A model generated the notes under the pieces. It was not told the DNA's origin. It saw only the letters and a program-made list of their open reading frames with translations, and made no database searches. A program made the translations under genes and the position numbers. From assembly GCA_024741835.1 (NCBI GenBank), contig JAENRP010000088.1:62001-126000 (forward strand): DNA of 64,000 nucleotides, given 5' to 3'. This document shows, piece after piece, positions 1 through 12,627 of the stretch (positions are counted from its first letter, which is position 1; each line of letters starts with the position of its first letter). The DNA comes from Diplocarpon mali (lineage: Eukaryota; Ascomycota; Leotiomycetes; Helotiales; Drepanopezizaceae).

Positions 1-3000
1 TTTAGCAACTTTAAGATTCTAAATTCTTAATCTCCTAGCGCCCTCCTTCTTTAAATCGTTTGCTAAAAGGGTGCTTCTTTAGGTCTAGCTATCCTTTTAG
101 AGGCTTCGGCAAAGAGCCTTAGTGCTATAGGCGGTTAGGAGACTACGCTCTATCCTTTGCCTAATTATCAACTGCAGCTTTAATAATTATATAAACTATT
201 AAATAGTCCTTCTTATCCTCTCTTATCTATTTATTCACTTAAAAGGTTGATATAAACTCTTGCGTATATAAGGAGTAAGGTAGATTAATATTACTTTAAG
301 AGAATATATGCTTTAAAGTAGTAGTATATACTTTTAAAGTCTCTTATTGCTTAATACTTAAGCGTCTTATCCTCTTTTACTTAGGAAAAGGGAGTTTCTC
401 CTTACGCTTTTCTTTATAAGTCTCCTCCTCTATTTTTATTATTATTGGAAGTTCCTTTAAGAGTCTAGGTAGCTTTATCTCCTAAGCCTATAGTCTTTAA
501 GCTAGTATTATAACTTGAGGTATTATATTATTAAGGCTTATTCCTTTTATTAAGTCACTTCTTATAAGACTATTAGAGCTCCTTTTAAATCTTAGCAGTA
601 ATGCCTCTAGCCTTTTACTAAAGTTTACTAGGGCCTACCTTTATAATTGAAGACTTTATCTTAGAGCCCTTAAGCTATCTCTATTCCTATATAGAATAGC
701 GGCTAGAGATCTGCCGATCGCTTTATAGAACTCGTCTTTAAAGACTCCCTTAGAGTCGTCTACAGTTCCTTCTTTAGTAGGGCCTTTATAGGGAATTATT
801 ACCCTTAAGCTTTAGTTGCTATTTGCCTTTTTAAAGACTAGCGAAGTGGCTTCCAGTTTGCTTACTTCTACCCTTAAGTTTTTAAGCAGGTCTCTTAAAG
901 AATTTAGATTTAAATTAAGGCCTTCTATATTATTAGTTAGAGGCTATAGAGCAGCATTAGTCTGTAATATAAGCTCTTCTTATACGGCGGCTTCTTCTAC
1001 GGCGATTGCGTTCGGCCTTGCGATAAGCTCCGATTCCTTAAAAATGCCTTTAAACTTAGCATCTTAAGCTCCCTCTCTCTCTCCGATTAATTAAAGGGTT
1101 ATCTTAAGTTCTTAGCGCAATATAGGGTTTGCGCGCTTAGCTTCTGGACTATAGAAGAGAGACTTATCGAATTCGATATTATAAGTCGTTATTACTCGCT
1201 AGAGTATAGGAATCCAGATTTTATAAACATTAGAGGTAATATATCTAATTAAATAACTTAAGTGCCTTTATAGTTCAATTTTAAAGGTTCGGCGGTCCCT
1301 TCTTACCTCCCTCTCTTTAATTAAAGGGTATGCGCAAGTGCTATATATATAAACGCGACTTTAGTTAGGCTTTAAGCTTGCTATTATCTACTTAATAAGC
1401 AGCAGCTTATAAAATTGAAAATACTATTTAAACTAACTATAGAAAGTCTTGCTTAGTAAGATCATCTTCTTCCTAGCGAGTAGGAAGATATTATAGAAGT
1501 ATATAATAGCCTTTACAACCTCTGGCCAAAGGCTCGCTAGAAGCCTGGCATGGATTCTCATTTTAATAAAGCGTTTAATCAACTCCCTTTTTACTTGCTC
1601 TACGCCTTTATTAGGTTGATATATATAGGCGGAAGTAAGCTTTAAATCAATTCCCTCCTCTTTTACCTATCTCTAGTACTCTATAAGAGAGTCTTCTCTT
1701 AAGGAGATTATTAAAGTGTTATTATCTTACCTGATTTTGTAAATAGAAAGCCTATATTAGCATTTCACTTATACTTTAAAGGCTTAGAGGACTTCTATAA
1801 CTATATCTCTACCCTTTGATCTTAATAGGAATGTCTAAAGTATACTATTATACTTATCCTTAATTAAAAGAACCTATAAGCAATTATTATATAAATTATT
1901 TAAAAAGTTAAAGAGATCCTAAGAGATCCTAAAGAAGGGCTTTAAAGATCGGTTCTTAAAGGTAGCATAAGAAATAACTTGCCTAGCAGACGCTATTGCG
2001 TATATAAGGCACTCTAGCCTTTGTATTCTCTTGATCTTCACTCTCTTAGCGCACTTGACTAGCGCTTAAAGAGCCTTTGCACTTAAGTGGCTAGCGCGAA
2101 GGTGCTAAGTATACGTATTATTATCCTATACCTTAGTAGGTGCATAACTAGACTAGAACCTATTATAAAGCGTTATCTTAGCTATAGGAAACGCTATTAA
2201 GGTAGAGAAGTTATATTAAAGTATATTTAAAAGATTTAAATAGTTGATAGGCTTATATTTAAAGAAAACAAGATTATAGCAACGCTTTAATTAAGCTTAC
2301 TTTATAGAATCTCTAATACTCTTAAAGCGCAAAGTGAGGTCTACTCTAAAGTATTAAAAACCCTTATTTACAAGGAGCCTCTTTAAGATAATATTAATAG
2401 TAAACTCCTTTATAATAGTAATATTGCGTAGCGTTATCCTTATAAGAGAGCTATTACACTATAGAAGAGAGTCTACTATATATCTATTACCTCTCCTAAT
2501 AATTAAGAGTCTTAAGGTACCTACTTTAATATATTGCTAAGAGTCGCCAAAAGGCTTAAAGGTACCTATAATAAGTAAATCCTTTAAATTAACGATATGA
2601 GTAGCTGCGCAATTGTTAAAGAGCGTACTTAAGAAGAGCGGGTGGCATTTTAGCTTAAAGAGGTAATAGATATTAAACGATTCTTTAAAAGCGTCAAAGG
2701 CAAAGGGATCTATTATTATAAAAATTAATGAGTTCTCCCTTTTATTACCTAAACCGTCCTCTTTAAAGGCTAAAGCCTTTCCTTTGAATTTATCAATCGC
2801 TATTACTATAATATCATTCTCCTTAAGCTATGCTCAGAGACCTTTGAACTAGTCTCCTGCGTTTAACGCCTTTTATATTTATAAGACCTCCTTTCGCAAA
2901 AGGAGAACCTTTATATTTTCCTTGCGCCTATCTATAGTATATAATAGTTTCTAATAGTCCTAGGGCTTCTAATAGTGATTTTTAAAGCCTTTATAAAGGC

Positions 3001-4475
3001 ACTTAGGCCTAATCTCCCTTCTAAAGCTTATAGAGCAATTTCAGGAGCTACTTGCTAGAGCCTGCGAAAGGGTTTCGGCATTTAAGAGAGACTTTCAAAT
3101 AGTAAAAACTGCTAGCCCTTTATTATTAATCGCTCTATTAAATTCAATGCCTGCTAGGGCGCGGCTTAGCTATATTAGGTTATACTTATATAGGGTTCCT
3201 ATCTACTTATTAATAATGATTTCCTCCTTTAAGCGAGTCGCTTAACTTAGATTAATCTTTACTATAACTAAGTCTAAAAAGTTAGTAATTCCTAGTCTCC
3301 CTTTGATCTTAGGGAGATTGTGTTATTCTATTAAGTAGTACGCCTCCTACTACTCCTAGATCTACTACTAAGTATTAGTTCTCTTAGTTTTGCCTTAGTG
3401 TAGTATATCGCAGTACTAGAGCCTTATCTAAGATTAAATAGCCTTATCAGAAGGCGCAATATTATGCTTTAAAATAGATATTAAGCCTTAAAGTAAGAGT
3501 TGCTAGTTTATTAAAATGGAATACAGGTTATTAGCAGTAGTTCTAGTTATAGGAGTATCTCTATTAGGTATTAAGGAAGAGAGCTTCTTAGCTTAGATTT
3601 ATACTTAAGTTATCGCAGAAGCTAAGAGCATTCTATCGACGGTCTTAGAGACCTATTTTAAGAGTAGCTTATAGTATTTGCATTAGGTCTTTCAAGTTTC
3701 CTTGCGCATATAGTGCTCCTTTATTAGGATTTTATATTCATCTTTAATATCCTTATAAGAAGCCTATAGAGGAGGAGCCTTTAATAGGTCTCCTAGGGGA
3801 AAGCGGGTATAAATCTATTTGAATAGAGTTACTATATACTCTTTATACAATCTCGCATATATTATACAGAGGTTAGCTATTTCTAGTTCCTTAAGCTCTT
3901 ATATAAAGGGAGCTTAAGGCTCGGTTTTTATAATTGACTTAAATAGGAGTCTTAGATTGGCAAAAATGGTAATATTATAAAGCTTAGCAAAGAATATATA
4001 TTTACTAAACTACTTCACTTAAGAGGCAAAGGTATTAAAGCAAGGCTTAGAGATGCTTAAAGAGTCAGATATATTAAATAGAGTCTAGTGAAAAAGGTTA
4101 GGTATATAAATAAAGTTTGCAAATGAGGTTCGATTAGAAATTGGAGATTTATTAATTAAAAATAAAGGTCCTTCGAGTTATTATAAATACTCGAAAAGTC
4201 GGTCAGGAGCTTAAAGGGCCCTTTAGCTAGTTGCATACAAAGAGAAAGCATATTAAAATACTTATAGGGCTTATAACTATAGTGCGGTCGGCTAAAGGGC
4301 CTTTATTAGGTCGCTTAAAAGGCTTGCAGAAGTAGGAGAAGATGATTGATTATATTATTATCTAGTCTATATATAGTAAGGAGACTTCGGAAAGAAAAGG
4401 GAGAGTCTATGACTTAGCAGGAGTCACGTAGAGGGTCTCCAGAATAAGTGGAGACTCCGCCCATTCTGCACGACA
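1..4475 (-). mobile_element. Ty1/Copia retrotransposon copy A, 5' part, RIP-degraded
   Basis: Sequence from the window start to 4,475 aligns base for base, at an offset of about 8,152, with copy B at 8,150-12,627. The element reads on the minus strand. Its 5' LTR is 4,283-4,475 and the integrase region lies around 1.3-1.9 kb, where the minus frame shows the same ELTPTY-type and KMRIYVRL-type stretches as copy B, broken by many TAA/TAG codons. The RT half and 3' LTR lie beyond the left edge. Differences from copy B are almost all C/T and G/A, as expected from RIP. No intact protein is encoded. Confidence 0.8.
4283..4475 (-). repeat. 193-bp Copia LTR (5' LTR of copy A)
   Basis: Begins TGCGGTCGG and ends CACGACA on the plus strand, so it has TG..CA termini. 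It is one of four 193-bp copies in the window (others at 4,826, 5,051 and 12,435). Its outer half keeps unmutated CpA sites, unlike the element body. Directly to the right, reading resumes in the Gypsy pol sequence, so copy A was inserted into that element. Confidence 0.85.
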
Positions 4476-4825
4476 GCTTTTTAAGGTTCTGTAACTTCTA
4501 TCGAAGGTTTATTAAAGGCTATAGTTGTATCTGCCGACCTTTAATAGCTCTTATAGGAAACGTTCCTTTTAACTTTAATAACACTTATAAGGAAGCTTAA
4601 GAAGCTTTGCGCTTAAGCCTTTAAACGACCTTGATCTTATACTACTATTACCTTTAAAAGTAAATAAGGCTTAAGACCGATGCCTCTGATGGAGTAATTG
4701 CTAGTATACTCTCCTAACTTTAGGAAGACGAAAACTACTACCTAATTAGGTACTTCTTAAAGACTATAAATGACGCTGAGCTGAATTACCCTATTTATAA
4801 TAAGGAGTTCCTAGCGATTTTGTGG
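4476..4825 (+). mobile_element. Ty3/Gypsy chromovirus pol fragment (RT end and RNase H start)
   Basis: The plus frame reads a typical Gypsy segment with RIP stops: FLRFCNFYRRFIKGYS at the start, then a TDASDGVIA-type RNase H motif and NDAELNYPIYNKEFLAIL at the end. These are the end of the RT thumb and the start of RNase H in chromodomain Gypsy elements. The fragment is flanked left by Copia copy A and right by a lone Copia LTR. The same element resumes after Copia copy B at 12,628. The upstream Gag, protease and RT must lie outside the window beyond copy A. Confidence 0.85.
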
Positions 4826-5018
4826 TGCGGTCGGCTGGAGGGCCTTCATTGGGTCGCTCAGGAGGCTCGCAGAAGTAGGAGAAGATGATTGATTGTATTA
4901 TTATCTAGTATATGTATGGTAAGGAGACTTCGGAAAGAAAAGGGAGAGTCTATGACTCAGCAGGAGTCACGTGGAGGGTCTCCAGAATAAGTGGAGACTC
5001 CGCCCATTCTGCACGACA
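4826..5018 (-). repeat. Solo 193-bp Copia LTR
   Basis: A complete LTR (TGCGGTCGG to CACGACA) with no internal element attached on either side. It is the least mutated of the four, retaining the CpA sites in GACTCAGCAGGAGTCACGTGG-type sequence (positions about 4,951-4,971). It may be a remnant of LTR-LTR recombination. I could not find a clear target-site duplication around it. Confidence 0.8.
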
Positions 5019-5050
5019 GATTTTTAAATCGTTTTACTAGTATAATATGG

Positions 5051-5243
5051 TGCGGTCGGCTAGAGGGCCTTCATTAGGTCGCTCAAGAGGCTCGCTGATA
5101 TAGGAGAAGATGATTGATTATATTATTCTCTAGTATATATCTGGTAAGGAGACTTCGGAAAGAAAAGGGAGAGTCTATGACTTAGTAGGAGTTATATAAA
5201 GGGTCTTTAGAATAAGTAGAGACTCTGCCTATTCTATATAATA
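5051..5243 (-). repeat. 193-bp Copia LTR (3' LTR of copy B)
   Basis: Aligns full length with the other LTRs, but its right half is heavily RIP-mutated: the terminal GCACGACA has become ATATAATA. It is the most mutated of the four copies. Confidence 0.82.
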
Positions 5244-5639
5244 TACCCTTTAGTTAGGCGATGCTCTTAAAATCGCTTAGCTATATAGATAAAATAAAAG
5301 AAAGAATAGCAGTTGTAAGGAAAAGAGGCTCTATCTTATATGCTGCCCTTTTAAAGGTCATTCCTTCTAAAACGAGAAGGGTTGCTATAGGTAATAAGCG
5401 CGCTTAGGAATCTTTGCGATTCTACGCTAATACTCTATTAGGCTTCTTATAAAGTATTTCCATCGCAGAGGTTCTCCTTTCCTTCTTTTAAAAATAATCC
5501 TCCTTTATTATTTAAAAATATTATCTTTATACTAATAATTTTTAAATATAGAAGGAACTCCTACTTATTATAGCCCTAGCTGCCCCTATAAAGTAAGACC
5601 TTTAGAGTCCTTATACCCTGCGTTATACTAACTTTGCGC

Positions 5640-6520
5640 TAGGTCGCTAGCGCTCCTTCGGGAGCTGCAACCTTAGCGCAATCGTCCTAGCGCTTGCTAG
5701 GCAATAAGCCACCACCGCCGTCGCCTCCGCTGCCGCCGCCGCCCCTGCCGCCGCCGCCGCTAAAGAGCCCCGCCCCTACTACGTGCTATATGCCTAAGCC
5801 TATAATAGAGCGCGATAATGCGTATATGCATTGCATTATATACAGAAGTACTAGCAATCTCGATTATTAGTACTTCAATAGCACCTTTAGTATGCGTTGC
5901 ATTTATTATATAGTGCTAAGCAATAGCTGCTAGTAGGCTAGCGGACCTCTCCTCGCCTCCTAGGAGGCTATTGTATCGGCCCGCGCCCGCAGCGCCTCTA
6001 AGGAGGAGGTAGCACTACTACTTAATATAGTAAAGGGTGCGCTCTAGAGCTTCTATAATACATTTATCAAGTCTTATTAAGTTCTAAGCTGATTTTAAAA
6101 GATAGGAGCGATCGGACCCTAGTGCTAAGAGGGCCTGCTACTCCTACGAGTAGTAGTATTGCTACCTCTCTCGCTCTTGGCATACCGTTCCTATTCGCTC
6201 CTAGGCCCTCTAACTTAGACCCGTTCGCCTCTGCCGTTACTGCCGCCGCTCTTATCCTATCTGCTACTACTATCGCAGCTGCCGCTATAGTATCTCCCTT
6301 TATCTCCCCTATCCCCGCCCCTGCTATCGCCGCTCCTACTATTGCCGCCGCCCTTGCTATACCCCCCGCCTTCGCCCCTACTATCGCTAGTATATTCGCC
6401 GGCGGGCCTCTGGCCAAAGGAGTGCCTCTGGGCCTCTTTTAAGAGGAGATCTATGCGGAGCTTATAGCTATAGCTTTGCGGCTCTTAGCGCTAGCTAAGA
6501 GGATCTGAGAAAGGGTCGCG
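5640..6520. other. GC-rich island inside Copia copy B
   Basis: Within otherwise AT-rich sequence, 5,700-5,765 is a run of CCG/GCC triplets, 5,940-6,010 is GC-rich, and 6,115-6,450 is rich in GCC/GCT/GCG triplets, giving alanine-rich open frames on both strands. CpA dinucleotides are scarce; the cytosines sit in CpC, CpG and CpT contexts. Since RIP targets CpA, such sequence would be resistant. The island lies between the RT/RNase H end and the 3' LTR. I do not assign a protein to it. Confidence 0.7.
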
Positions 6521-7099
6521 CCTTATAATAGTAGCTTAGGAACATTACCTATCTTATATTTTTAAAAAAGGAGAGCTTTTACAATACGCTTTATAAAAGA
6601 AAACAAATAAACGTAACTATAAGAGAGTAGGAGCTTATAAGTATAAGTCTCCTAGTAATAAGTGACTACTTACTAGCGAGTGCGAGTTGCTAAACGATTA
6701 TTTAAAAGCTCTAAAGGTTTAATAAACAAATAAAGCTCTTAAACTTCTAGCGGTTTAGGTTCTTAGTAAGCCTATCTGCGTGCATCTCCCTAGTAAGGAG
6801 GTAGATTATTTAAAAGCTTCCTTTCTAGTACTCCTAGCGGATCTATATATTACTAATTTCGATATATCAAAGGCTCGTCTTAATCTTCTCATTCTCTATA
6901 ATAATTAGTTAAATCGTCTATTAGTTATCGCAATATATATTCCATTTAAAGAGGGAGTCTATGCGAATCTCCTTAAAGAGGCGTTTTATAGCTATTATCT
7001 CCTTTGCAATAGAAACCATACTATAGAGTTCTACTTTAATAAAAGAGAGTATAACAGTCGCTTGGCGATTCGCTTTTTAAATAATCGGTCCTTTAAATA

Positions 7100-8150
7100 G
7101 GAAGAAGACGTATCCCTAGGAGGATCTGCGGGTCTTTCAATCATCTTTAAAAGAAGCATCTAAAGATGCGATCAATTAGTATTCCCTAGCCTTAAAGCTA
7201 TAGGCAATTCCTAAGAAGCGCGTGCTATATAAGTATCAAAGCGTCCAGTCTACGGCTAAGAGGTGCTTAAAGCTTGGATTAGTTAGGAAGAAAGATAGTT
7301 AAAAGGCTACGAACGTAACATCTAGGCGTATTATAATCACTATATAGAGAATAGAGCCTATTTTTTCTTAATACTCCTTTACCTTTTCTAAGGAAGCTTG
7401 CCTTAAGTTTTTAATAAACTCCTTCTTTAGTAGTAGAGTACTAGGTACTCTCCTTATATTAGCTCTAAACTTTTAAGCGATCTTCTCAATATAAGTATCA
7501 TAAACTAAGGAGATCCTCTTTGCCTTCTTATCTTAAATAATCCTTACTTTAAGGAACTAAGAGATATCTCCCATAATAGTAAGCTTATATGCCCTCTTTA
7601 GGTCTTTAATCAGACGAGTCGCCCGATTTAAGTTAAAGGCCTTATATAACACTTGAATATCATTAATATAAAACGCTATAAAGACTATGCGATCCTTTAT
7701 TATAAAAATATAAGGCTCCTCGCTTAATAGCTTGAGTTAAAGGCCCTTAAGCGTTCCTGCGAAATTCCTATACTATAGCGCCAGAGAGTCTTTTAGCCTA
7801 TAGAGCGCGCGGTCCAGTTCTACTACTATACTAAGGCGCTTGAAGCCATCTAATAGGAAGTATATGACTAAAGCACTCCTTAGGTCTCTAAGAGCATTGA
7901 TAAATATATTAATAATATCGAACTGCTTTACTTCTATATTAAAGTACGCGGCAAGCGCTATTAGTACCTTAAAAGACCTTGCTATAAGCGTGGCTGCGTA
8001 GGTTGAGAAAATTAAAGCTTTATCTTAAAGATCCCTTTGTATAACTAGCTATAATCGGCACTTTAAAAGCTCGCTAGAGCTATTAACTTTATAAGTAAAA
8101 ACCTATTTCAATAGTATTAGTAGGGTTTTTAAGTAATCCTTCTATACAAT
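7100..8150 (-). pseudogene. Copia reverse transcriptase domain (copy B)
   Basis: The minus frame reads, with RIP stops, the Copia RT hallmarks in order: FSTYAATLIARSFKVLIALA, VKQFDIINIFINA, ELDRALYRLKDSLAL, a catalytic motif now FYINDIQVLY (ancestral YVDDI, with the first Asp changed to Asn), then a MGDIS.FLKV segment. This is the polymerase region that copies the element's RNA into DNA. The lost Asp and internal stops make it non-functional. Confidence 0.85.
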
Positions 8151-9449
8151 TCTCTAGCAACTCCGAGATTTTAAATTCCTAATCTCCTAGCGCCCTCTTT
8201 CTTTAAATCGTTTGCTAAAAGGGTACTTCTTTAAGTCCTGCCATCCTTTCGAAGGCTTCGGCAGAGAGCCTTAGTGCTATAGGCGGTTGAGAGACTGCGC
8301 TCCGTCCTTTGCCCAACTATTAACTACAGCTTTAATAACTATATAAACCGTCAAATAGTCCTTCCTATCCTCCCTTATCTATTCGTTTGCTTAAAAGGTC
8401 AATACAAACTCCTACGTATATAAGGAGTAGGATAAATCAATATTGCTTTAAGAGAGCATATACTCTAAAGCAATAGCATACACTTTTAAAGTCTCCTATT
8501 ACTCAACGCTTAAGCGTCTTATCCTCTTTTACCTAAGAAGAGGGAGTTCCTCCTTGCGCTTTTCTCTATAAGTCTCCTCTTCTATTTTTATCATTACTAA
8601 AGGTTCTTCTAAGAGTCTAAGTAGCTCTATCTCCTAAGCCTATAGTCTTTAAGCTAGTATTACAACTTAAGGTATTATATTATTAGGGCCTACTCCTCTT
8701 ATTAAGTCACTTCTTATAAGACTATTAAAGCTCTTCCTAGATCTCAGCAGCGGTACCTCTAGCCTTCTACTAGAGTTTACTAAGGCCTGCCTTTATAACC
8801 GAAGACTCTATCTTAAAGCCTTTAAGCCATCTCTATTCCTATATAGAATAGCAGCTAAAGATCTGCCGATCGCCTTATAGAACTTATTTCTAAAGACTCC
8901 CTTAGAATTATCTACAGTTCCTTCTTTAATAGGGCCTCTATAGGGAATCATCACCCTTGAGCTCTAGTTGCCATTTGCCTTCTTAGAGACTGGCGAAGTG
9001 GCTTCCAGTTCGCTTGCTTCTACTTCTAAGTTTTTAAATAAGTCTCTTAGAGAATTTGGATTTAAGTTAAGGCCTTCTATATCATTAGTTAAAGGCTATA
9101 GAGCAGCGTCGGTCTATAATGCAGGCTCTTCTTATACAGCGGCTTCTTCCGCAGCGATTGCGTTCGGCCTTACAATAAGCTCTGATTCCTCGAAAATGCC
9201 TTCGAACTCAGCGTCCTAAGCTCCCTCTCCTTTTCCAATTAATTAAAGGGTTATCTCAAGTTCTTAGCGCAATATAGGGTTTGCGTACTTAGCTTTTAGA
9301 CTATAGAAGAGAGACTTATCGAATTCGATATTATAAGTCGTTATTACTTACTAAAGCATAGGAACCCAGATTCTATAAATATTAGAGGTAATATATCTAA
9401 CTAAGTAACCTAAGTGCCCTTATAGTTCAATTTTAAAGGTTTAGCAGTC

Positions 9450-10060
9450 CCTCCCCGCCTTCCTCTCTTTAATTAAAAGGTATGCGCAAGCGCTATACGT
9501 ATAAACGCAACTCTAATCAAGCTTTAAGCTCGCTATCATTTGCTTAATAAGCAGCAGCTTATAGAATCGAAAATACTACTTAAATCAATTGTAAAGAGCC
9601 TCGCTTAGTAAAATCATCTTCTTCCTAGCGAGTAAGGAGATATTATAAAGGTATATAGCAGCCTCTATAACCTCTAGCCAAAGGCTTATTAAAAGCCTAA
9701 CGTAGATTCTCATTTTAATAGAGCGTTTAATCAACTCCCTTCCTACTTACTCTGCGCCTCTATTTAGTTAGTATATATAAGTGGGAGTAAGCTCTAAATC
9801 GATTCCCTCCTCTTTTACCTATCTCTAATACTCTATAAGAGAGTCTTCCCTTAAGGAGATTATTAAAGTATTATTATCTTGCCTAATTTTGCAAATAGAA
9901 AGCCTATATTAGCGTTTCACCTATACTTTAAAGGCCTAAAGGACCTTTATAACTATATCTCCGCCCTTCGATCTTAGTAGGAACGTCTAAAGCATACTGC
10001 TATACTCGTCCTTAATTAAAAGAACCTATAAGCAACTATTATACAAGTTGTTTAAAAAGT
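9450..10060 (-). pseudogene. Copia integrase domain (copy B)
   Basis: The minus frame shows the end of an integrase core: IRQDNNTLI (ancestral SDNGTEF), then EEGIDLELTPTYIY, then the GAE.VGRELIKRSIKMRI stretch holding the third catalytic acid, and VIEAAIYLYNISLLARKKM. Stops interrupt it. The equivalent segment in copy A is near 1.3-1.9 kb. Confidence 0.82.
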
Positions 10061-12434
10061 CAAAAAGATCCTAGGAGATCTTAAAGAAGGGCCTTAAAGA
10101 TCGGTTTTCAAAGGTAGCATAAGAAATAACTTACTTAGCAAACGCTACTATATATATAAGACACTTCAGCCTTTATATTCCCTTGATCTTCACTCCCTTA
10201 GCGCACTTGACTAGCGCTTAAAGAGCCTTTGCGCCTAGGTGGCTAGCGTAAAGGTGCCAAGTATACGCGTTATTATCCCGCACCCTAGTAGGTATATAGC
10301 TAGACTAGAACCTATTATAAAGCGTTATCTTAACTATAGGGAATGCTATTAAAGTAGAGAAGTTATATTAAAGCATATTTAAGAGATCTAAATAGTTAAT
10401 AGGCTTATATTTAAAAAAAACGAGATTATAGCAATGCTCTAACTAAGCTTGCTTTATAGAATCTCTAATGCTCCTAAAGCGTAAAGTAAGATCTACTCTA
10501 AAGTACTAAAAACCCTTATTTGCGAAGAGCCTCTTTAAGATAATATTAGTAGTAAACTCCTTTATAATAGCAATATTACGCAGCATTATCCCTATAGGAG
10601 AGCTATTATACTATAGAAGAGAGTCCGCTATATATCTATTACCTCTCCTAATAATTAGGAGTCTTAAGGTACCTACTTTAATATATTATTACAAGTCGCT
10701 AAAAGGCTTAAAGGTACTTGCAATAAGTAAATCCTTTAAATTAATAATATAAGTAGCTGCGCAATTGTTAAAGAGCATACTTAAGGAAAGCGGGTGGCGT
10801 TCTAGCTTAAAGAGGTAGTAGACGTTAAACGATTCTTTAAAAGCGTCAAAGGCAAAGGGATCTATTACTATAAAGACTGGTAAGTTCTCCCTTTTGTTGC
10901 TTGAACTATCCTTCCTAAAGGCTAAAGCCTTTCCCTTGAATTTGTCAATCGCTATTACTATAATATCATTCTCCTTAAGCCATACTCAAAGACCCTTGAA
11001 CTAGTCTCCTACGTTTAATGCCTTTTGTATTTATAGGACCTCCTCTTATAAGGGAAGAGCCTTTATATTTTCCTTACGCCTATCTATAGTATACAATAGT
11101 TTCCAATAGTCTTAGGGCTTCTAATAGTGATTTTTAGAGCCTTTATAAGGGCACTTAGGCCTGATCTCCCTTCTGGAGCTTATAAAGCGATTTCAGGAGC
11201 TGCTTGCTAAAGCCTGCGAAGGGGTTTCAGCATCTAGGAGAGACTCTTAAGTAGCAAAAACTGCTAGCCCTTTATTATCGATTGCTCTATTAAATTCAAT
11301 GCCTACTAAGGCGCAGCTTAGCTGCATTAGGTCGTACTTATATAAGGTTCCTATTTGCTTATTAATGATAATTTCCTCCTTTAAGCGAGTCGCTTAACTT
11401 AGATTAATCTTTATTACAACTGAATTTAAAAAGTCAGTAACTCCTAGTCTCCCTTTAATCTTAGGAAGACTATATTGCTCTACTAAGCGGTACGCCTCCT
11501 ACTACTCCTAGATCTATTGCTAAGTATTAGTTCTCTTAGTCTTGCCTCGCTATAGTATATCGCAATATTAGAGCCTTGTTTAAGACTGAATAGCCTTATT
11601 AAAAGGTGCAATATCACGCTTTAAAATAGATACTAGGCCTTAGAGTGAAAGTTGCTAGTTCACTAAATTAGTATATAGGTCGTTAGTAGTAGTTCCACTT
11701 ATAGGAGTATCTCCATTAGGTATTAAGGAGGAGAGCTTCTTAGCTTGGATTTATACTTAAGCTATTGCGGAAGCTAGGAGCGTTCTATTAACGGTCTTAG
11801 AGACCTATTCTAGGAGTAGTTTATAGTATTTACATTAGGTCTTCTAAGTTTCCTTACGTATATAGTACTCCTTTATTAGAATTTCATATTCATCCTTAAT
11901 ATCTTTATAAGAAGCCTATAGAAGAGGAGCTTTTGACAGATCTCCTAAAGGAAAGCGGGCGTAAATCTATTCGGATAGAGTCGCTGCATACTCTTTATAC
12001 GACCTCGCATATACTATATAAAGGTTAGCCGTTTCTAATTCCTTAAGCTCCTATATAGAGGGAGCTTAAGGCTCGGTCTCTATAATTGACTTAAATAAGA
12101 GTCTCAGATCGGTAAAAATAGTGATATTATAAAGCTTAGCGAAGAATATATATTTACTAAACCACTTTACTTAAAAGGCAGAGGTATTAAAGCAAGGCTC
12201 AAAGATGCTTAAAGAGTTAGATATATTAAATAGAGTCTAATGAAAAAGGTTAAGTATATAAATGAAGTTTGCAAATAAGGTTCGATTAGAAAATGGAGAT
12301 TTGTTAATTAAAAATAAAGGTCCTTTGAGTTATTATAAATACTCGAAAAGTCGGTTAGGAGCTCGAAGGGCCCTCTAACCGATTGCATGCGAAGAGAAAG
12401 CATATTAAAGTGCTTATAGGGCTTATAACTATAG

Positions 12435-12627
12435 TACAGTCGGCTAGAGGGCCTTTATTAGGTCGCTTAAAAGGCTCGCTAATATAAAAGAAGATAATTG
12501 ATTATATTATTCTCTAGTATATATCTGGTAAGGAGACTTCGGAAAGAAAAGGGAGAGTCTATGACTCAGTAGGAGTCACGTAGAGGGTCTCCAGAATAAG
12601 TGGAGACTCCGCCCATTCTGCACGACA
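12435..12627 (-). repeat. 193-bp Copia LTR (5' LTR of copy B)
   Basis: Begins TACAGTCGG (RIP-altered TGCGGTCGG) and ends CACGACA. The outer half, 12,530-12,627, retains unmutated CpA sites and is nearly identical to the solo LTR at 4,826. The inner half is more mutated. Confidence 0.85.

Larger units (their letters stand above)
5051..12627 (-). mobile_element. Complete Ty1/Copia retrotransposon copy B, RIP-degraded
   Basis: A 7,577-bp element on the minus strand bounded by 193-bp LTRs at 12,435-12,627 (5') and 5,051-5,243 (3'). In minus orientation the domains run in Copia order: a gag-like region, integrase (about 10.0-9.45 kb), RT (about 8.15-7.1 kb), then an RNase H-like end. The order integrase before RT is diagnostic of Copia. 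The flanks are TATGG on the left and TATAA on the right, compatible with one 5-bp target-site duplication later altered by G-to-A RIP changes. It interrupts the Gypsy RNase H region. Every frame has many stops, mostly TAA/TAG at former CAA, CAG or TGG codons, so it is not autonomous now. At 7.6 kb it is long for a Copia element; the extra length lies 3' of RT and includes a GC-rich island. Confidence 0.88.

Noticed and set aside
816..1067. Plus-strand 83-codon frame, with a near-identical one at 8,968-9,219
   Set aside because: Both lie antisense to the Copia pol region of copies A and B; their similarity only reflects the duplication of the element.
6067..6442. Alanine-rich frames of 106 and 116 codons on both strands
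   Set aside because: Open on both strands because the GC-rich island has few stop-forming triplets; no domain, and located in a dead element.
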